The position numbers and the translations under genes are program-made. The notes under the pieces are model-generated. The model was not told the DNA's origin and ran no database searches. It saw only the letters and a list, made by a program, of their open reading frames with translations. From Chloroflexota bacterium (GTDB taxonomy: Bacteria; Chloroflexota; Chloroflexia; Thermomicrobiales; UBA6265), in contig JAEWEG010000050.1 of the NCBI GenBank assembly GCA_023389575.1, forward strand, positions 62,001 through 126,000: a stretch of 64,000 bases of DNA, given 5' to 3'. Position 1 is the first letter of the stretch. Every line of letters begins with the position of its first letter. This document shows, in pieces, positions 34,019-43,259 of the stretch.

Positions 34019-35668
34019 TCATGCATTCACGGCGGTGACGAGCGCCACGTCGATTTCGGTGACGCGGCCGTCGCGGACCTCGATCGCACGATTGGCGAGC
34101 CGGTCGATGGCGTAGCGGTCGTGGAGCACCACGATCACGGTGCCGGTGAATTGCAGCAGCGCGCGTTCGAACTCCTCGCGGGCATCGATGTCGAGATGGT
34201 TGAGGGGCTCGTCGAGCAGGAGCAGGTTGGTTCCGCGCAGGACCAGGATCGCGAGCATGAGGCGGGCGCGTTCGCCGTAGGAGAGCGACGCGATCTGGCG
34301 GTGGACCATCTCCCCGCCGAACAGGAACTTGTGGAGGAAGGTGCGAAGGTCGCTTTCGCTGCCTCCCGCCTCACGCCGCGCCTGCTCCATCACGGTGAGC
34401 GATGGATCGATGGTGTCCTGTTCCTGGGCGAAGTAGCCGGGCCGGACGCCTGGCCCAAGCCGGATGGAACCGCCCATGGGCGGAAGGTCGCCGGTGATCG
34501 AGCGGATGAGGGTCGACTTTCCACCACCGTTGGGCCCGAGCAAGGCCAGCCGCTCGCCGAAGCGGAGATGGAGCGAAACGTCCTCCAGGACCGGTTTGCC
34601 TGGGTATCCGAGCGTGGCGTGTTCGATGATCACCACATCGCGGGCGCCACCCTGGGGTTCCGCGAACTCGACATCGAGTCCCCACTTCAATTGGGGCTTT
34701 TCGATGTACTCCGTGGATTCGAGCAGGCGTTCGAGCTTCCGCTTGCGGACCACGGCGGGGCGGGCGATCTTGGCCGCCTTGGCGCGAATGGCGTAATCGA
34801 TGGTGTTGGCCTCGATCGTGCGGGCGTGGTGTTCCGCGCCACGGATGTCCTCGGTGATGCGGGCGATGTCCTTCTGCTGCCGGGTGTAGGCGGCCGCGAG
34901 TTCCTCTTCCTGATGGGCGCGGGCGGCGACGTAGTCCGAGTACGTCCCAACCCAGGACGTCACCGCGCGGGTATCCGGATCGAGTTCGAGAATCCGGGTC
35001 ACGACGGCGTCGAGGAACGCGCGGTCGTGCGAGACCATGAGCACCGCCCCGGTGTAGCCGAGCAGGAAGTCCTGGAGCCAGTCGAGGGCGTCGATATCCA
35101 GGTGGTTGGTCGGTTCGTCGAGCAGCAGCAGGTCGGGCCGGGAGGCGAGCAACCCCGCGAGGCCGGCGCGTGTTTTCTGGCCACCGGACAACTGGCCCAG
35201 CGGCGTGGTCCACGGGATGTCACCGAGCCCAAAGCGGTCGAGCAGCACGCCGAGTTCATCGGTCGCCGCATAGCCACCAGCGGCCTCGAAGGCGTCGTTC
35301 GCGGCGGCATGCCGGTCGGCCACGGCGACAGGATCGAGGTCCGGGTCGGCGTAGCCAGCGACCGCCTCATCGAGCGCCCGCTGGGCGGCCAGGAGGCCAT
35401 TGGTTGGGCCGTCCAGGAGCTCGCCAAGCGTGCCATCGGGAGTGTCGGCGAAGCCCTGGCGCAGGAATCCGATCCTGGCGTTCGGGTTCAACGTGACGGA
35501 GCCAGAGGATGGGTGTTCCTCGCCCGTGATGACGCGGAGCAACGTCGATTTGCCAGCGCCATTGGGGCCGATGAGACCGACGCGTTCCCCGGGATTGATT
35601 GTGAACGAGACTGAATTGAGGATCTGGGTGTCGCCAAAGCGTATGGAGACCTGGTTGACGGTCAACAT
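34019..35668 (-). CDS. ABC-F family ATPase (duplicated ATPase, no membrane domain)
   Basis: A 549-residue soluble protein with two ABC ATPase modules. First: Walker A GPNGAGKSTLL, signature LSGGQKTRAGLA, Walker B LLLLDEPTNHLDI. Second: Walker A GPNGGGKSTLI, signature LSYGERARLML, Walker B LLLLDEPLNHLDI (P-L instead of P-T). The linker (about 230-320) is charged and helical. ABC-F proteins act on the ribosome (translation factors such as EttA, or antibiotic-resistance proteins of the Vga/Lsa/Msr type). Which class cannot be said. ATG 35668 with AAGGAGG 6 bases upstream. Confidence 0.93.
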   Translation of the reverse strand: MLTVNQVSIRFGDTQILNSVSFTINPGERVGLIGPNGAGKSTLLRVITGEEHPSSGSVTLNPNARIGFLRQGFADTPDGTLGELLDGPTNGLLAAQRALDEAVAGYADPDLDPVAVADRHAAANDAFEAAGGYAATDELGVLLDRFGLGDIPWTTPLGQLSGGQKTRAGLAGLLASRPDLLLLDEPTNHLDIDALDWLQDFLLGYTGAVLMVSHDRAFLDAVVTRILELDPDTRAVTSWVGTYSDYVAARAHQEEELAAAYTRQQKDIARITEDIRGAEHHARTIEANTIDYAIRAKAAKIARPAVVRKRKLERLLESTEYIEKPQLKWGLDVEFAEPQGGARDVVIIEHATLGYPGKPVLEDVSLHLRFGERLALLGPNGGGKSTLIRSITGDLPPMGGSIRLGPGVRPGYFAQEQDTIDPSLTVMEQARREAGGSESDLRTFLHKFLFGGEMVHRQIASLSYGERARLMLAILVLRGTNLLLLDEPLNHLDIDAREEFERALLQFTGTVIVVLHDRYAIDRLANRAIEVRDGRVTEIDVALVTAVNA

Positions 35669-35739
35669 GGCATCCCTCCTTCGCGGTGTCGTCGCGCGGC
35701 GCCCAAATGGGTGGCGGCGACTGGCCAAGGACGTTTGAA

Positions 35740-35760
35740 CGTGAACAGGGGGTGTTCACG
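35740..35760. promoter_or_regulatory. Inverted repeat in the upstream region of the ABC-F gene
   Basis: CGTGAAC (35740-35746) and GTTCACG (35754-35760) form a perfect 7-bp stem around 7 bases, 72 bases before the ABC-F start codon. It could be an operator or part of a leader structure; ABC-F resistance genes are often controlled by leaders. No leader peptide is obvious. Confidence 0.3.
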
Positions 35761-35902
35761 GGGATGCTATTTCGTCAAACCACTTTGCTCCATGAATCGG
35801 CCGGGCACGTTCGCACATCGTGGGGCCTTGCGACGGGAATTGGTCACCCGTGGTGAATCCCGGTGCCAAGGTTAGCGCGAGGCACCGGGAATTGCAACGC
35901 GC

Positions 35903-37633
35903 CTACAACTTCGCCATGTACTCGCTGGCCGCCCAGCCGGCGCCGAAGCTGGAGGTGACCTGATACCAGGTGTAGCCATTTGCCCTGGTTGGCCCGGAGA
36001 GCACGGTGACGATGGTGGAGGCGGGAATCGTGGCGAGGATTCGACCGCTCGTGGACGGCGTGGCGCGCAGGCGGAGCGATTCGGTGACGCGAGCGCGCGT
36101 ACCGGCCGGCCAACCTCCGCTGCTCGGGGGAGGCGTGGGGGCCGTGCCGCCAGATTTCGCCAGGAATTCCCCGGCCGCCCAGCCGGTTCCATAGGACGTT
36201 TGCACCTCGTACCAGGTGTAGCCATTCGATGGGCTCGGGCCACCGACGATCGTGCAGAGTGTGCCTGTCGGCATGGTGAGATGGACCTTGCTGGCCAGGG
36301 TCGGAGCGTCGCGCAGGTACAGCCCAGCGGTCACGCGCACGGTGTCGCCGACGACGAAGGCGCCGCTGGTGGGCGGTGGTGTCGGGGCGGGTGTCGGCGA
36401 CGGGGTCGTGGTGGTGACCCTGAGATACTCTCCGGCGGCCCACCCCTGGCCATAAGGAGTGCTCAGCTTGTACCACGTGTAGCCATTGGCGACGGTTGGT
36501 CCTCCAGTGACCGTGCAGGCCGTGCCAGCGGCCATCGTGACCAGGATCCGGCCGCTGCTGGAGGCGGTTTCGCGGAGTCTCAGGTTGGCGGTGGCGACCA
36601 CCTTCGTTCCGGCCGGGTGGCCGGATTGCGAGGGCGGGGTGGGAGGCGGCGTCGCGGTGACCTTCACGAGGCTGATGGTGGCGGCCCATCCAATGCCCGA
36701 CGACGTGTTGAGCTGATACCAGATGTAGCCATCGGCGGGAACCGGTCCGGCGAGGACGGTTCCGGTCGCGCTGGATTGCATGGTCGTGATCACCCGTCCC
36801 CCGAGGTTGGGCGCGGTGCGAAGGTTCAGCGCCGAGGTGACGCGCACCGTGTCGTTGACCTGGAAGGCGGCGGGCGTGGGAGAGGGGGTGGGTTGGGTTG
36901 TGTCGCCGAGCATGGCGGCGGCGGTCGCGAAGCCGTAGCCCTTCTGCTGGAGCAACGAAATGATGCGGGGAAGGGCGGGACCTTCCTGTGAGCCACTTCC
37001 GACGTGCATGAGATAGATGTAGCCGTTGCCGTGGTTGGCGTTCACGCGATTCACGATCTGATTGGCCGTGAAGCCGTTCCAGCCCATCAGGTCGATCGAC
37101 CACAACAGGCACTTGCCGAACCCGGCGTTGCCGAGATCGGACAGCACGCCATTGTCGTAGTCGCCGAATGGTGGCCGAAACCAGGGGCGGGAGCCGACGC
37201 CGACGGCATTGACGAATGCTTCCTCGGTGCTGGTGAGCTGGGCGGCGCGGGCACTGGTGGTCAGGACGGTGCTGGAATGCGAGACGCCGGTGAACGACGG
37301 GTGCGAGTACGAGTGATTGACGAGCTGGTGGCCCTCGTCAACGATGCGGCGGACGAGGGCGGGGTAGGAGACCGCGAATTGCCCGGTGAGCGGAAACGTT
37401 GCCTTGATTCCGGCGTCTTTCAGGATGTTGAGGATCGAGGCGCAGTGGCCGGAATCCGACCCACCGTCGAAGGTGAGCGCGACGACAGGTTTTGTCAGCG
37501 GTCCGCGAAAGATGGTCACGGCCGGGTCGGCGGCGTGGCCAATCGAGGCGGTGCCAATCGCGCCCGCGGCCGCGACGGCGCCCAGCACGAAACCGCGTCG
37601 AGATACTCCAGGTCGCTGATCACTGGCGTTCAT
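35903..37633 (-). CDS. Tat-exported polysaccharide deacetylase (NodB) with four SH3b modules
   Basis: 576 residues. A textbook twin-arginine signal SRRGFVLGAVAAAG (11-24) precedes a NodB domain (about 48-245). Motif 1 is ALTFDGGSD with Asp56, a TFD-G variant. The metal His pair is in NHSYSH (His107, His111). Motif 3 is WFRPPFGDYDN, and the late His is in IYLMHVGSGS. Four SH3b modules (about 255-576) follow, joined by Pro/Thr linkers. They lack the paired cysteines seen in the other two SH3b proteins here. Likely removes acetyl groups from peptidoglycan or another wall glycan. ATG 37633 with AGGG 7 bases upstream. Confidence 0.88.
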   Translation of the reverse strand: MNASDQRPGVSRRGFVLGAVAAAGAIGTASIGHAADPAVTIFRGPLTKPVVALTFDGGSDSGHCASILNILKDAGIKATFPLTGQFAVSYPALVRRIVDEGHQLVNHSYSHPSFTGVSHSSTVLTTSARAAQLTSTEEAFVNAVGVGSRPWFRPPFGDYDNGVLSDLGNAGFGKCLLWSIDLMGWNGFTANQIVNRVNANHGNGYIYLMHVGSGSQEGPALPRIISLLQQKGYGFATAAAMLGDTTQPTPSPTPAAFQVNDTVRVTSALNLRTAPNLGGRVITTMQSSATGTVLAGPVPADGYIWYQLNTSSGIGWAATISLVKVTATPPPTPPSQSGHPAGTKVVATANLRLRETASSSGRILVTMAAGTACTVTGGPTVANGYTWYKLSTPYGQGWAAGEYLRVTTTTPSPTPAPTPPPTSGAFVVGDTVRVTAGLYLRDAPTLASKVHLTMPTGTLCTIVGGPSPSNGYTWYEVQTSYGTGWAAGEFLAKSGGTAPTPPPSSGGWPAGTRARVTESLRLRATPSTSGRILATIPASTIVTVLSGPTRANGYTWYQVTSSFGAGWAASEYMAKL

Positions 37634-38052
37634 ATCCACACCCTACCCGTGGTCGGCGGCCACGGTGGCTGCCTGTCGCGGGAGCATCGCGCGGGCGTGA
37701 GCAACGCTGGAAATGTGGCATCCCTCCGGAACCCACCGCGTATGCGCGGTGAACCCTCGACATGACCACATGAAATGCGTGCACGTTGTGCCGGCGATAT
37801 CCCGGATTCGATTAGTCCCTGAGACCCAGTGAATCCACTCTATTCCAGGCGCGGTAGGGGGTCAACTGGTTGTAGGAAGCTGTCCGGAATGACCCAGGAC
37901 CCGGGCCATGCCTGGACGAGAGCCAGGCGGCGGACCAACGTCCGGGCGGTATGGTGGGGAGATTCTGAGGGCGGCGGGCGGAACACCAAAACGGCGGCAT
38001 CCCGGGTGGGATACCGCCGTTCGATGCTGGTTTTGACCTGTTGTGACCGGGC
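37634..38052. other. Gene-poor interval between NodB-SH3b gene and a small acidic-protein gene
   Basis: About 420 bases. It contains the terminator at 37990-38021 and a small GCCTGG...CCAGGC hairpin near 37911-37930. Open frames crossing the terminator are not credible genes. The NodB-SH3b promoter must be here; no clear -35/-10 pair was recognised. Confidence 0.45.
37990..38021 (-). terminator. Terminator of the small acidic-protein gene
   Basis: A 14-bp stem with one imperfect pair (37990-38003 with 38008-38021) and a 4-base loop; on the minus strand a TTTT run follows. It lies 31 bases beyond the stop codon of the 86-residue gene. Confidence 0.75.
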
Positions 38053-38313
38053 CTAGCCTTCGTTGTCCGCCTCGACGGCGGCGCTGGCCGCGACCTCGAG
38101 GGCGGAGAGGGCGTAGTTGTCAATCTCCTGCTGGAGCGAATCCCGCAGGTTGATGAGATCGACGAGGTCGAGACCCGCGATGACCGCGTTGGACGTCGCG
38201 TCGCCGTCGTCCTCCGAGTTGGGAACAACCCGGAATTCGACCTCGATCATCTCCTCGCCGTCGAACTCTTCACCGGTCGGCAATTCATCCATGTAGATGT
38301 TGTAGGTGTCCAT
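38053..38313 (-). CDS. Small acidic protein of unknown function (86 aa)
   Basis: A strongly acidic 86-residue protein: MDTYNIYMDELPTGEEFDGE, then EMIEVEFRVVPN, and a C-terminal helix LVDLINLRDSLQQEIDNYAL. No signal or membrane span. It is probably a real gene because it ends just before a matching terminator and has codon use like its neighbours. The ribosome site is weak (AGGGAG at 12 bases). Not recognised; may be an adaptor or inhibitor by composition only. Confidence 0.55.
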   Translation of the reverse strand: MDTYNIYMDELPTGEEFDGEEMIEVEFRVVPNSEDDGDATSNAVIAGLDLVDLINLRDSLQQEIDNYALSALEVAASAAVEADNEG

Positions 38314-38602
38314 CGCTCGCTAGTGCTCCCTAACGTGACGGGCAATTCCGACCTCGACCGGCCCGTTCCTGACATTTTGCTGACGTCTCCACCATTCGAG
38401 GCGGTTGTGTTGACGTCACTCGTCAGTCTACCACCGACCGGGTCGCGCGAACGGCGGGTATCGCGCGGGTCGTCGCGGTGGGTACGGTATGATGTGGCGA
38501 GCATTTCGTGGCTCCAACCAGCGGCATTTGGCCGGCGCGCCCCGACGGTGTGGCGGCGCGTTGCCCGCGATCGAAACCCTCGTTTCCCCAGGTGTGTAGT
38601 TC

Positions 38603-39829
38603 ATGGACTTTCGTTCTCCCCGTTTTCGCTGGCCGCATTCGACCTGGACACGCCGCTCCCTGCTTGGGGCCGCCGTGTCGGGCGCCGCGTTGAGTCTTTC
38701 TGGCTGCGGATTTGGCGATGACGACCCCGAGGTGGAGCCCACGGCCGAGCCAACCGCTCTCCCCGAGGTGACCCAGGCGCCACCCAAACCCACACAGGCC
38801 CCTATCGAGTCTCCAGTGGCCGGGTATCTCGATCCCGAGCGCTGGGCTGGACGGTCGCTGGTGGTGACGAGTCCCGCCCTCGGCGACACGCTGGATGCCA
38901 TCAACGAAGCGTTTCTCGACGCGTTCGCGGCCGCGACCGGGGCGGCGGTTCGCCACCAGGAACTGGGTCGGGACGGGGTTTCCAGCCTCACCAGCCAGGT
39001 GGATGCGGGCGAGGTCGTGTGGGACGTGGCGCTGATCCCGACCGAAGAAGTTCTCGGGCTGGCGCGGGGCGGGTACCTGACGGCCATCGACTACAACGTG
39101 GTGGACAAGACGGCGCTCTATCCAGAACTGACGATGCAGCACGGCGTGGGAGCCAGGCTGTACTCGACCGCGATGGTGTACCCGGCGCAGGCGGAGGAGC
39201 CACCCTCGGGGTGGGACGATTTCTGGAACCTCGACCTGTTCATGGGGACCCGGGCGCTGCGCCGGAGTCCGGTCGGCACGCTCGAGTTCGCGCTGCTGGC
39301 CGATGGGGTGGCGATGGACGACCTGTACCCGCTGGACACGGCCCGGGCATTCGCGTCGCTCGATCGAATCCGGGACGCGACGCAGTTCTATGAGGATGGC
39401 AAGACCCCGGTGGAGTTCGTCCGGACCGGTCAGGCCGGACTCGCCAGCGCCTGGAGCGTGCGAACGGCGCTGCCCGATGTGCAGTCGCTCGTGGAGACGC
39501 AGTGGAACGGTGGCATGCTGGGCGCGGATTCCTGGGTGATTCCGCGTGGCGCGCCGAACAATGACGTTGCGATGAGTTTCGTGAACTTCGCGACGCGGGC
39601 GGTGCCAACCGCCAATTACTCGCGGCTGGAAAACTTCGGACCGGTCAATCCGGGCGCGCTGGAGTTGCTGCGGGAAGACATCGTCAAGGCGGCGCCGAAC
39701 GGGCCGGGCAACATGGATGGGCAGTTCTTCCAGAACTGGGCGTTCTGGACCGAGCAGGTGGAACCGCTGACCGCCCAGTTTGAGGATTGGCTGCTCAACC
39801 CGGTCGGGAGTCCTACCGCCGAAAGCTGA
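38603..39829 (+). CDS. Orphan solute-binding lipoprotein (PotD/iron-type family)
   Basis: A 408-residue extracellular binding protein with both Tat-like (TRRSLLGAAVSGAAL) and lipobox (LSGC, Cys35) elements, then a Pro/Thr linker to residue 70. The mature part has GRSLVVTSPALGDTLDAINE, VVWDVALIPTEEVLGLARGG and SWVIPRGAPNNDVAMSFVNF, as in spermidine/putrescine- or Fe3+-type binding proteins. No permease or ATPase gene is nearby, so its transporter is elsewhere or it acts as a receptor. TATGAT at 38488-38493 may be the -10. Confidence 0.82.
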   Translation: MDFRSPRFRWPHSTWTRRSLLGAAVSGAALSLSGCGFGDDDPEVEPTAEPTALPEVTQAPPKPTQAPIESPVAGYLDPERWAGRSLVVTSPALGDTLDAINEAFLDAFAAATGAAVRHQELGRDGVSSLTSQVDAGEVVWDVALIPTEEVLGLARGGYLTAIDYNVVDKTALYPELTMQHGVGARLYSTAMVYPAQAEEPPSGWDDFWNLDLFMGTRALRRSPVGTLEFALLADGVAMDDLYPLDTARAFASLDRIRDATQFYEDGKTPVEFVRTGQAGLASAWSVRTALPDVQSLVETQWNGGMLGADSWVIPRGAPNNDVAMSFVNFATRAVPTANYSRLENFGPVNPGALELLREDIVKAAPNGPGNMDGQFFQNWAFWTEQVEPLTAQFEDWLLNPVGSPTAES

Positions 39830-39954
39830 CCGGCGACCGGACATCAACGAGGAATCAGTGCCGGGTCCGCGCCGAGCGTGACGGTATGGTGTGCGTGAGC
39901 GCGGGCGAAAGCTCGTTTGTTTGATCAGAGTTCCGGATTGAAAGGCCCACCCAG

Positions 39955-40257
39955 ATGTCAGTCGTGAAGATTAATGCCATTTCCGTACCAGAGGGCGCTG
40001 GTCCCGAGCTTGAGAAGCGGTTCGCGGCGCGCAAGCACGCCGTGGACCAGGCGCCAGGCTTCGAGGGCTTCCAGTTGCTGCGGCCGGTCGCGAACGAGAG
40101 CCGGTACTTCGTGGTCACCCAATGGGCGAGCGAAGAGGATTTCCAACGGTGGCGCGATGAAGGCGCCGCCGCTTCCCACGCGGGCCAGGGAGGTGGAAAA
40201 CCGGTCTCCTCCGGCGCGGACCTGCTGGAGTTCGAGGTGGTCGACCTCGGCGAGTAG
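39955..40257 (+). CDS. Antibiotic-biosynthesis-monooxygenase (ABM) domain protein, IsdG/MhuD-like
   Basis: A 100-residue dimeric alpha-beta barrel protein. It begins VVKINAISVPEGAGPELEKR and contains APGFEGFQLLRP and YFVVTQWASEEDFQRWRDEG, the pattern of heme-degrading IsdG/MhuD-type monooxygenases and quinol-type ABM proteins. The core Asn (KINAI) and Trp are kept. Heme degradation or quinone chemistry are both possible. GAAAGG lies 9 bases before the ATG. It is convergent with gamma-glutamyltransferase, 12 bases apart. Confidence 0.8.
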   Translation: MSVVKINAISVPEGAGPELEKRFAARKHAVDQAPGFEGFQLLRPVANESRYFVVTQWASEEDFQRWRDEGAAASHAGQGGGKPVSSGADLLEFEVVDLGE

Positions 40258-40269
40258 GCCGGTTCCAGA

Positions 40270-41850
40270 TCAGAAGCCGGCCGCCGACCCATCGGCGCGG
40301 GGGTCCGCGCCGCCCATCAGCACGCCGGAATCGCGATTGATCATGATCGCCTGAGCATGGCCCGCGCCAGTGTTCCAGGCATCGATGAGCGTGGGGCGAT
40401 GCCCGCGAGCGGCCATCTGTTGCACGCTGCCCTCGGGGAATGCCCGCTCCATCAGGAGACCGTCATCCGCGTTGGCGGGGAACAGCCAACGCGGCGCCTC
40501 GATCGCGGCTTGCGGCTCCATGCCGAAGTCGATCAGGTTGCTGACCAGTTGCATCTGCACCAGCGCCTGGGCATCGCCGCCCTGCGTGCCGAACGGGCCT
40601 CGAAGGACGGAGCCGTCGAACAACATCGACGGCATGAGCGTGTGCATGGTGCGCTTGCCGGGTTCGAGGATATTGACCCGCTCGGTGTTGAGCGAGAAGG
40701 CCGAGCCGCGGTTCTGGAGCAGGATACCGGTGTTGCCCGCGACCACCGCCGACCCAAACGCGCCGAACAGGCTCTGGATCTGGGACACGGCGTTGCCGTC
40801 GGCGTCCACGGCGCAGAGATAGACCGTATCGCCCTGACCGTGCGATGCGTTGGACATCGCCCAACCTGGATCGTAGGTGGACCACAAGTCGTCGATGGTC
40901 TGGTCGGAGAGGAGCAATTCCACCTCCGGGTCGACGAAGGCCGGGTCGGTGATGCGTTCGTTTCGGACCTGGTAGGCCCGGGTGGCGGCTTCGACCAATG
41001 GATGCAGGTGTGAATGCGCTCCCCAGGTTGGACCGAGGTCTTCGCGCTCGGCCATCCGTAGTCCCATGAGCGCGACGATGCCCTGCGAGTTGGGCGGCAT
41101 GGTGCTCACCGTGACATCGCGGTAGGTGGTGGAAATCGGGGTGACCCATTCGCCCGTGTACGCGGCGAGGTCGTCCAGGCTCAGCCAACCGCCCAGCTCC
41201 CTGATCGTGCTCGCGATCGCCTCCGCGATGGGACCGGTGTAGAACGCATCCCGGCCTCCGGCGGCGATCGCTTCCAGCGAGGTGGCGAGATTCGGGAACC
41301 GGATGGTGGAGCCCGACTTCGGCGGCGAGCCTTCCGGATAGACCAGTGAGCGCAGGCCGGGCCAGGTGTCGATCAGCCCGCGCTGGTTGGCGAGCACGGC
41401 GCCAAGGCGCGGTGAAACCGGGAATCCGTCACGGGCCAGGGTGATGGCCGGCGCCAGGAGGCGGGCCATTTCCAGGCGACCGGATCGTTCGTGGCCCGCG
41501 AACCAGGCATCGATGGTTCCCGGGACGGTGACCGCGAACGGTCCCTTGCTGGGCATGCCCGTGTAGCCATTGTCCAGCATCCACTGGGCGTCGGCGGCGC
41601 CGGGCGCGGGGCCGGAGCCGTTATAGCCAGTCGTTTCGCCGGTCGCGGCGTCGAAGTCCATGAAGAAGCAATCGCCACCGATCGCGGTCTGGTCCGGGTA
41701 AATGACGGTGAGCACGGCATTGGCGCAGATGATGGAGTCCATCGCCGAACCGCCCTCCTCCAGCACCGCCAGGCCGGCGGATGTCGCCAGGTAGTGTGGC
41801 GTGGCGATCATTCCGTGGGTGGCGAGCGTGGTTGGGCGACTGGCGGGCAT
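40270..41850 (-). CDS. Gamma-glutamyltransferase family protein
   Basis: A 526-residue Ntn hydrolase that self-cleaves and transfers or hydrolyses gamma-glutamyl groups. The new N-terminal nucleophile is Thr342 in GQGDTVYLCAVDADGNAVSQ (canonical: TTHxSVVDxxGNAVS). The large-subunit region has HGMIATPHYLATSAGLAVLE and GGSAMDSIICANAVL; GNTGILLQNRGSAFS marks the small subunit. No signal peptide, so cytoplasmic, or exported another way. ATG 41850 with AAGGAG 6 bases upstream. Some relatives are cephalosporin or glutathione acylases. Confidence 0.9.
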   Translation of the reverse strand: MPASRPTTLATHGMIATPHYLATSAGLAVLEEGGSAMDSIICANAVLTVIYPDQTAIGGDCFFMDFDAATGETTGYNGSGPAPGAADAQWMLDNGYTGMPSKGPFAVTVPGTIDAWFAGHERSGRLEMARLLAPAITLARDGFPVSPRLGAVLANQRGLIDTWPGLRSLVYPEGSPPKSGSTIRFPNLATSLEAIAAGGRDAFYTGPIAEAIASTIRELGGWLSLDDLAAYTGEWVTPISTTYRDVTVSTMPPNSQGIVALMGLRMAEREDLGPTWGAHSHLHPLVEAATRAYQVRNERITDPAFVDPEVELLLSDQTIDDLWSTYDPGWAMSNASHGQGDTVYLCAVDADGNAVSQIQSLFGAFGSAVVAGNTGILLQNRGSAFSLNTERVNILEPGKRTMHTLMPSMLFDGSVLRGPFGTQGGDAQALVQMQLVSNLIDFGMEPQAAIEAPRWLFPANADDGLLMERAFPEGSVQQMAARGHRPTLIDAWNTGAGHAQAIMINRDSGVLMGGADPRADGSAAGF

Positions 41851-42004
41851 GAGGTGCTCCTTGGGAGGTGTTCCGAAACCGGTTGGGCTGTTCAACCGTG
41901 ATAATAGAGTAGGATCATCACCGGTGGAACCGGCGACGGTTCGGCGGATTCCGAGGATGCGGAGGCCAGCGCTGGCGCGATACCGCACCCCGAGAGGAGA
42001 AATG

Positions 42005-43180
42005 ATGTCGCGATTTCGACAAGCACTCGGCGTGGTCCTGGCGACCGCGCTCCTGACCGTCAGCTCCGCGAACGGGATCGCCCAGGAGGCTGGCGGCCAG
42101 GATGTGGCGTCCAGGGCGCAAATGGCCTCGATCACGCTGGACAGGACGATGTTGCCGGGTGGGTATACCTTCGTGGGCGAGACGTTCCTCTCCGCGGAGC
42201 AGGTGGCGAGCGGTGACGTGACCGCCGACGAACTGACCGGGGCGGGTTTCGAGACCCAGTACGTGAGTGTGTACCGGAACCTGGACAACGGCAACGAAAT
42301 CCGCTCGTACGTGTCGGCGTGGACCGATGGCGCGGCGGCCGAGGCCGGGTTCGAGATTCTCGAGGACGAAGGGCGCACGCAACCCGACGGCACTTTCGAG
42401 GACGGCGACGCCGGGGTTGGCGAAGCGCCGGGCGAGACCACGACCGGCTCGTGGTCGGAATCGGGCACCACGATCAACAGTGCGGACGTGACCTTCCGAA
42501 TCGACCGGTTCCTGGTGGGAACCGCCCTGACGACGCGCGACGGATCGGCGGCGGACGCGGCGACCGTTGGCACGCTGGCGGGAACCCTGGAGGCCCGGGC
42601 GACCTCAGCGATTGGCGGCGAGAGCCCGGACGGCACGGACCTCGCGCTCGTGCCACAGGCGCTGCCACTGTTCACGCTGGCGCCGTCGCTCCAGTCCGGG
42701 TTCCTTGGGGGACCGGATGTGGAGCAAATGTACGGGCTCCAGGGATCGGCGCTCGGTGGGCTGACCGCCTCCTGGAACGATGTCGTGGCGCTTGCCGGCG
42801 ACGGTACTTCGGCGCCGTACGTCTCCGTGGGGCTGACGTCGTTCGGCTCGGCGGAGGACTCCCAGGCCGTGATCGACCAGATCGGCGAGCTTTCGCCAGA
42901 CGTGGCCGGTTCGGAACAGGTGGAAGGTTACGCGGTTGACGGCGCGACCGCGGCGGCGGCGTTCCAGTTCCCCAGCCAGGCGTCGGGGTCGGACGAGGCG
43001 GACAGCTTCCGGATCGTGGCGATCGTGGATGCGACGCTGATCGTGATCGACGTGCAGGGCGCGCCCAGCGTGGAGGTGGCCCAATCGACCGCCGAAACCC
43101 TGATGACCGCGCAGATTGGCTGCCTTGGACAGGAGTCGTGCGAGGTTCCCGGGCTTCCGGAGGAACTGACCGCGGCGTAG
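42005..43180 (+). CDS. Secreted protein of unknown function (391 aa)
   Basis: Signal peptide (1-26: RFRQALGVVLATALLTVSSA), then a long acidic, Gly/Ala/Thr-rich extracellular protein without recognised domains. Two similar halves are suggested: GGYTFVGETFLSAEQ ... YRNLDNGNEIRSYVSAWTDG and later SYVSVGLTSFGSAEDSQAVI, each followed by segments describing differences of value-like folds. Two Cys near the C-terminus (IGCLGQESCEVP) may form a disulfide. ATG 42005 with AGGAG 5 bases upstream. Related proteins seem common in Thermomicrobia-like genomes (impression only). Confidence 0.65.
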   Translation: MSRFRQALGVVLATALLTVSSANGIAQEAGGQDVASRAQMASITLDRTMLPGGYTFVGETFLSAEQVASGDVTADELTGAGFETQYVSVYRNLDNGNEIRSYVSAWTDGAAAEAGFEILEDEGRTQPDGTFEDGDAGVGEAPGETTTGSWSESGTTINSADVTFRIDRFLVGTALTTRDGSAADAATVGTLAGTLEARATSAIGGESPDGTDLALVPQALPLFTLAPSLQSGFLGGPDVEQMYGLQGSALGGLTASWNDVVALAGDGTSAPYVSVGLTSFGSAEDSQAVIDQIGELSPDVAGSEQVEGYAVDGATAAAAFQFPSQASGSDEADSFRIVAIVDATLIVIDVQGAPSVEVAQSTAETLMTAQIGCLGQESCEVPGLPEELTAA

Positions 43181-43196
43181 TCTCCAACGTCTTTAC

Positions 43197-43240
43197 GAAT
43201 ACACCCCTCGCCACCATCACTGGTGGCGAGGGGTGTATTC
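43197..43240. terminator. Very strong bidirectional hairpin terminator
   Basis: A perfect 20-bp stem (43197-43216 with 43221-43240), loop TCAC. It separates the secreted-protein gene (plus) from the lipoprotein/recombinase genes (minus), which converge on it. Confidence 0.88.
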
Positions 43241-43259
43241 GTTGCCCGGTTGGGTAGTC

